NCBI GenBank assembly: GCA_029961685.1
Contig: JARWKL010000011.1
Coordinates: forward strand, 8,002,723 to 8,066,722
Source: Aristolochia californica
Lineage: Eukaryota; Streptophyta; Magnoliopsida; Piperales; Aristolochiaceae
DNA length: 64,000 nt
Direction of reading: 5' to 3'
Below are positions 59,273-64,000 of this stretch, piece after piece. The notes beneath the pieces are model-generated. The model searched no databases and was not told where the DNA came from. It saw nothing but the letters and a program-made list of their open reading frames with translations. The position numbers and the translations under genes were made by a program. The first letter of the stretch is position 1. Every line of letters starts with the position of its first letter.

Positions 59273-59491
59273 TTTCTTCCTCTTCGATTTCTTCATCCAA
59301 AGTTTTTCCTCGCCGACGAGACGAAATTGACGGTTCGACGGAAGGAGGTAAGATTTTTATTTTATCTTCTGTTTTTTTTTGTCGCCAACCTAACCTTACA
59401 AAATCTCTAACTCTCGCTTCATTTCAGTAGTGCTCCTTCATTCTTGGAAGTTTTTTTGGATATCCGAACGGCAAACACTCTGTTTCTGTAA
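59273..59491 (+). repeat. Leader duplication in the hAT, copy 1
   Basis: An exon/intron/exon module (TTCGATTTCTTCATCC, GGTAAGATTTTTATTT, TCATTTCAG, TGCTCCTTCATTCTTGGAA) recurs at 61103-61327 with about 85% identity by eye. Both donor and acceptor are kept, so it looks like the hAT 5' UTR intron. Confidence 0.75.
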
Positions 59492-60488
59492 GTGAAATGT
59501 TCTGTATTAGAATGCAGTTATGCCTAAGCAAAGATAACGATCTGTTTTTTTTTTTTTTTTTTTTTTGTAGATATTTGCAGCTGTCAGTTTTCTTGAACTT
59601 ACAAAGTACACTTGGGAAGAAATCCTTGGAAGAAAACTGTCGGTATGAATTTTATTTCATGATTTTGAGTGTTGATACTGTTTGATTTTTTGAAATGGTG
59701 AGTTCTTGATTTAAGGGTAGAAGGAAATGCACTGTCACAACGTACTGGGAAGATCATTTGATACATATTGTATAAGGATGTTTCCTTTTCCTCTATAACT
59801 TAAAGAAAAAGAGCTTTGGGGGATGGATTTTCCAACAGAGATGGTCATAATTATTCTCTTTGTTCTCATGTCTTATTTCAAGTCTCATCTGCACAACCTC
59901 CACTGTTTCAAGGAAATCTCCTTTACAATTTCAATCCTAACGTTAATGTTAAGTTAATTTTAAGTGATTTTGGTGGGTGAGGGGCGAATTATGGCTTATT
60001 TAAAATTTTTATATCAACAAATAAAAATAACTATCCCCTCTATTAAAGCTTGGTAATATATTTGGGATTTGAAAATAATGACAAGTAAACTTTAAGTATC
60101 ATTTTTGTTTAATAACGGGGTATAGGCCTTTGTTCCTTTCACCCCTTCTCAACTGAGGTGTAAAGGAAGGGTGGGGGAGAAAAATCCCCCACCTTGTCAT
60201 TTGTTATGTTTTTGTATATCTCAGAATGACTTACTAAGCTCGAGTGCTATAATGTTTGGAAAATAGTTGGTTATCAATGATTTTTTTGCTCAAATTCCAC
60301 TGTTCTTCATAAATGAAGTTATTATTCTAGACTTTCAAATATTTTTATGTTTTGGGATCTTGTTTCTTTTTTGCCTTCTTATTTTTAGGTGTCTGACTTC
60401 TTATAAAATTTTGTACGTTTATCATACATTTCAGCAATAAACAACAATGGTATTCAAAAGTGTTACTTGATATATTTTAGCAATGAAA

Positions 60489-60830
60489 TTTTATTTCATG
60501 ATTTTGAGTGTTGATAACATATTCTGTTCAATAATACTCTATTATCGTTAATGGAATCATGAACTTTCTTAATTACATCCAACTTCTCTTTATTGTCAAA
60601 GTAAATAAAAAATGTTAGTGTTGATAACATATTCTGTTCAATAATACTCTATTATAGTTAATGGAATCAGGAGCTTTCTTAATTGCATTCAACTTCTTTT
60701 TATTGTAAAAAAAAAAATGTTAGCGTTGATAACATATTCTGTTCAATAATAGTCTATTATAGTTAATGGAATCAGGAGCTTTCTTAATTGCATCCAACTT
60801 CTCTTTATTATAAAAAGAATAAAAACTATT
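60489..60830 (+). repeat. Tandem repeat of about 105-110 bp, three units
   Basis: Units start with TTGATAACATATTCTGTTCA at 60511, 60621 and 60726, with TTTCTTAATTGCATCCAAC-type text in each. The lead-in TTTTATTTCATGATTTTGAG also occurs at 59648, so the array grew from a segment already in the element. Confidence 0.85.
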
Positions 60831-61102
60831 AATTTTTGTCCTTCTTTCTTAATTCTCATTGAACTTATATTTGCTGCTGTTCTAAAATGTTATATGGCTT
60901 GATGTATTAGCAAAAGTGATTTGATAGTTCCTTTTCCATCTTTTGGAAATTGAGATCTTGTGTGTGAACCTTTGATGTCTTAAATTCACTCATTGGATGA
61001 TATATGATGCCTAAACCTTGTCAAATGTTCATATTTCGTTGAAGTGATACGTTAGATATAGATGGATGTAAATTATCTCTCTTTTTTACAATCGATTTTT
61101 AT

Positions 61103-61327
61103 CCTTCCTCTTCGATTGCTTCATCCGAAGTTCTTCCTTGCTGACGAGACGAAAACGACGGTCCGATAGGATGTAAGATTTTTATTTAATGTTATTTTTT
61201 TTTTTCGTCTGCGACCTAACCTTACAAAATTTCTAACTCTCTCTTCGTTTCAGCAGTGCTCCTTCATTCTTGGAAAGACTTTTGGAGATATCCCTGAACG
61301 GCGAACACACTTTCAGGTTCTGTAAAT
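61103..61327 (+). repeat. Leader duplication in the hAT, copy 2
   Basis: This is the second copy of the 5' UTR intron module at 59273-59491, placed 350 bp before the transposase start. It marks either an internal duplication or a second, truncated hAT. Confidence 0.75.
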
Positions 61328-61675
61328 GTTGATTTTTTTTTCATTTTTATCATTAATTTCTTGGTATTGAGGTTGAATTTCAACAGAATATTAGAAGAGA
61401 ATGTTGGTGTGCTTATTTCCTTCTCTTAGAAGTTTTTAAATTTATATATAAAAAAAGGATCGATATATTGGACTGAAACTATTGGGTGTAGGGCTATAGG
61501 CTCAAAGACCCTGCTGCATTGAAAGACAAGGGTCGTTCCCGATTGTCACAATGTCACGTACTTTCCTCTAAGAATGGACAAGTATCTTAAATTATGTGTA
61601 GGATCTTTGTTGTTTGGATAACTTTCTTTTCTTTATGTTTTTTAATTTGTAATTTTGTTTTTTGTAGAAGTAAGA

Positions 61676-63866
61676 ATGTCTACACCTCCTCAGTTGACAT
61701 CAATAATTAACACTAGTTCTAGTGTAGCCATAAATAGTGACTCAACTCCACCAGAGTCATTACCCTCTGTCATAGAAGTGGGCCCAGATGAAATTACCAT
61801 AAATGAGGATGAAGGTGATTCTACCCATACTTCAAAAAGACAAAAAAAATATCATGTGTGGTTGAAATTCAAAGAAGTTTCACTTAATGGTACAAAAAAG
61901 GCTCAGTGTGTTCATTTTAAAATCAATTTGAGTGTTATTAGTAGTGGAGTGACCACACATATGAGTCGACATTTGAAACGTTGCACTAGTAGAAAAATGG
62001 CAATGAGAAAACAAAAAATCTTAAACTTTCAACCAGTGGGAACGGGGTCTAATGTTGATCAGAGTCCATCTGGACTTCCTTTTATGGATTTTGGAGGAAA
62101 ATATGATCAAACTAAAATGAGAGTACTCATTGTTCATTGGATTCGTATGCATGAGCATTCATTCATGATAGTAGAAGAGGAGAGATTTAATTTTGTAATG
62201 GAGATGTCAAATATGAATTATGAGAAAATATCCCGTAAGACCATTAAGAAGGAGTGTATGGAGGTGTATGAGGCAGAGAAAAAGAAATTGAATTTTTTAA
62301 AAAGAGATTAACAAGATTAGTCTTACCACGGATCTTTGGAAGTCCCAAAATAAAAAAATTGAATACATGGTATTGGGCATTTTATTGACAGTAATTGGAT
62401 GCTACAATAAGAGATTTTGTGCATGTTCCTCCTCCTCGTTGTGGCGTTGATATAACAGATGCTATTTACAAGTGTTTGAAAGAGTGGGAGATTGAAAAAT
62501 AAAGTTTTTAGTATTTCAGTTGATAATGCTGCATATAATGATGTTTGTATCAGAGTTTTGAAACAAGATTTTTCAAGGAAAAAAAATTGGTGTGTGATGG
62601 AAAGTTGTTTCATGTGCGTTGTTGTGCTCATATTTTGAACTTATTAGTCCAAGATGGTCTTGTTCAGATTAAGGATATCATTGATAATGTACGTGAAAGT
62701 GTCAAATTCATAAATCTGTCTGAGGCTATGAGGCTAGACTTCGCACTTTTTTCTGAAATTGTACAACAATTAGAACTTGGTGAAAAGAGGTTGGTTATTG
62801 ATTGTCCAACTCGTTGGAACTCCACTTATGACATGTTGTCTTCTACATTAAAATTCAAAGATGCATTCTCTAGATTTAAAGTTAGAGAACCAACTTATGA
62901 TTGTTTGCCAAGTTTTGATGAATGAGAAAAGGTTGACATGGTGTGTGAGATTCTAAAATTTTTTAATGCAGTTACTAATATAATTTATGGGAGTGACTAC
63001 CCTACTTCTAATTTGTACCTTAGTGAGGTATATAGGGTAAAAGAAGTTTTGGATTTTCAATCTACAAATGAAAATATTTTCATTAGGACAATGGTTAGTA
63101 GAATGAAAGAGAAATTTGAGAAGTATTGGGGTGAATGCAATTTATTGATGACTGTTGCTTCAGTTTTGGATCCAAGGGTCAAATTAAAGTTGATCAAAAT
63201 GTGTTTTCCAGTGATATATTCTAAGGAGGAAGCTACAATGAATATAAATTTAGTTCGACGCACCTTATATGAGATCTACGATGAATATGTATCCTTATAT
63301 AATGTGGATATTAGAAATGAAGAGATTGTTTCAAGTACTAGCTCTATGGGTGTTTCCACAAGTCGTAGGCTTTCATCAAGTTCAGGTTGGTCAAAGTTAA
63401 TGAGTTATATGAAACAAAAGGATGTAGTTAATTCACCAATGTCATAATTGGAAATTTATCTTGAAGAAGGTGTATATAGTTGTGAGGAAACTTCACAATA
63501 TGATTTTGATGTTTTAGAATGGTGGAAAGTGAATCATATGAAATTTCGGGTATTATCTAAGATGGCAGCAGACATCCTTGTAATTCCCATATCCACAGTA
63601 GCTTCAGAGTCTACATTTAGTGCTGGTGGTAGAGTAATAGACTCATATCGTTCTTCCTTGGCACCAAATACAGTTCAAGCTTTGATTTGTGGCAATGATT
63701 GGGTTTGGGTTCTTCACGGTGCAAAGAAAAATCAAAAGGTGAATTTCTTTGATTAATTCTTTATTATGATATTTTTTAGTATATCTTTTTGTTTTATTTA
63801 TTAATTTTTTTTTTATGATTACAGCCTGAGAAGAAGAGTGTAGAGATACTGCTACCAGCTACATGA
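61676..63866 (+). pseudogene. hAT transposase, broken
   Basis: The best start is ATG 61676, after an acceptor at 61667. A BED-type zinc finger follows (HVWLKFKEVSLNGTKKAQCV, then GVTTHMSRHLKRC). The catalytic region is readable only across frames; KKLVCDGKLFHVRCCAHILN and LVIDCPTRWNSTYDML are clear. DUF4413-like text (KEKFEKYWGECNLLMTVASV) and the C-terminal dimerisation domain (FRVLSKMAADILVIPISTVA, SESTFSAGGRVIDSYRSSL) follow. Lesions: frameshifts between 62290 and 62550, TGA at 62923-62925, TAA at 63445-63447. A last intron (63739-63824) leads to a 13-codon end (TGA 63864-63866). Confidence 0.85.
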
Positions 63867-64000
63867 TTTTCATGTTTCTCTCATCATGGTAATTTTAATA
63901 TTTTTAACGACATTAAGTAACTAGTAGTCGAAGAGTATTTTTTTATCTGAATATAACTAATTTTATTTTTTTGTTTTTATCATAGGTGGAGATTTTGCTC

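Larger units (their letters stand above)
58879..64000 (+). mobile_element. hAT-superfamily DNA transposon (runs past window end)
   Basis: The left part is the GGCTTCGAACC and GCTCG-rich subterminal region (58890-59070) common in plant hAT elements. Then come a 5' leader, repeats, and the transposase remnant at 61676-63866. The right terminus is not in the window, so element length and 8-bp duplication cannot be checked. The 180-codon open frame at 58888-59430 is leader, not a protein gene. Confidence 0.7.

Noticed and set aside
58888..59430. 180-codon frame at the hAT left end
   Set aside because: It runs through the GCTCG-rich subterminal region and the 5' UTR; serine-rich text without motifs, and it is absent at the second leader copy.

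Overview
This is nuclear DNA of a flowering plant, very probably a eudicot. It holds an 18-exon nuclear gene with GT-AG introns, a plant-type TFIIB N-terminus, a type I MADS-box gene, Copia, L1-like, hAT and Cassandra-type transposons, and an endogenous caulimovirid. I see no bacterial or organelle genes, no tRNA gene and no CRISPR array. Most of the first 33 kb is layered transposon debris. The second half is AT-rich intergenic DNA followed by host genes.

Layout. (1) Positions 1-1480: a repeat packed with GATCAATC-type motifs, with a TATA box and a 5'-truncated LINE flanked by a perfect 12-bp target duplication. (2) 1480-16400: a degraded Copia element (family A, copy 1) whose reverse-transcriptase gene is split by about 12.9 kb of later insertions. 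These are a dead endogenous caulimovirid (1898-9366: movement, coat, protease, RT-RNase H and a second ORF region) and a minus-strand LINE (B) that is itself interrupted by a plus-strand LINE (A1). (3) 16863-17361: the first two coding exons of TFIIB, minus strand; the rest of that gene is not found. (4) 18513-32926: a nested stack bounded by two LTRs of Copia family B. It contains LINE C, an LTR of family C, and Copia A copy 2, which carries a solo LTR (family D), which carries LINE A2. (5) 33-43 kb: AT-rich intergenic DNA with solo LTRs, MITE-like repeats and a rearranged, inverted Cassandra TRIM pair carrying 5S-rRNA-like sequence. (6) 43306-55778: a complete plus-strand gene for a 1073-residue protein with two TDBD-like segments, two PHD fingers and a C-terminal GNAT acetyltransferase, related to the Arabidopsis IDM1/ROS4 group. 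(7) 58081-58443: a compact type I MADS-box gene, minus strand. (8) About 58879 to the window end: a hAT DNA transposon with a broken transposase gene.

Only the PHD/GNAT gene and the MADS gene look intact. TFIIB is either truncated or has a very long second intron. No working pathway links the neighbours. The window mainly records successive insertions, and their relative order can be read from the interruptions. LTR family letters (A-E, H) are labels used only in this answer.
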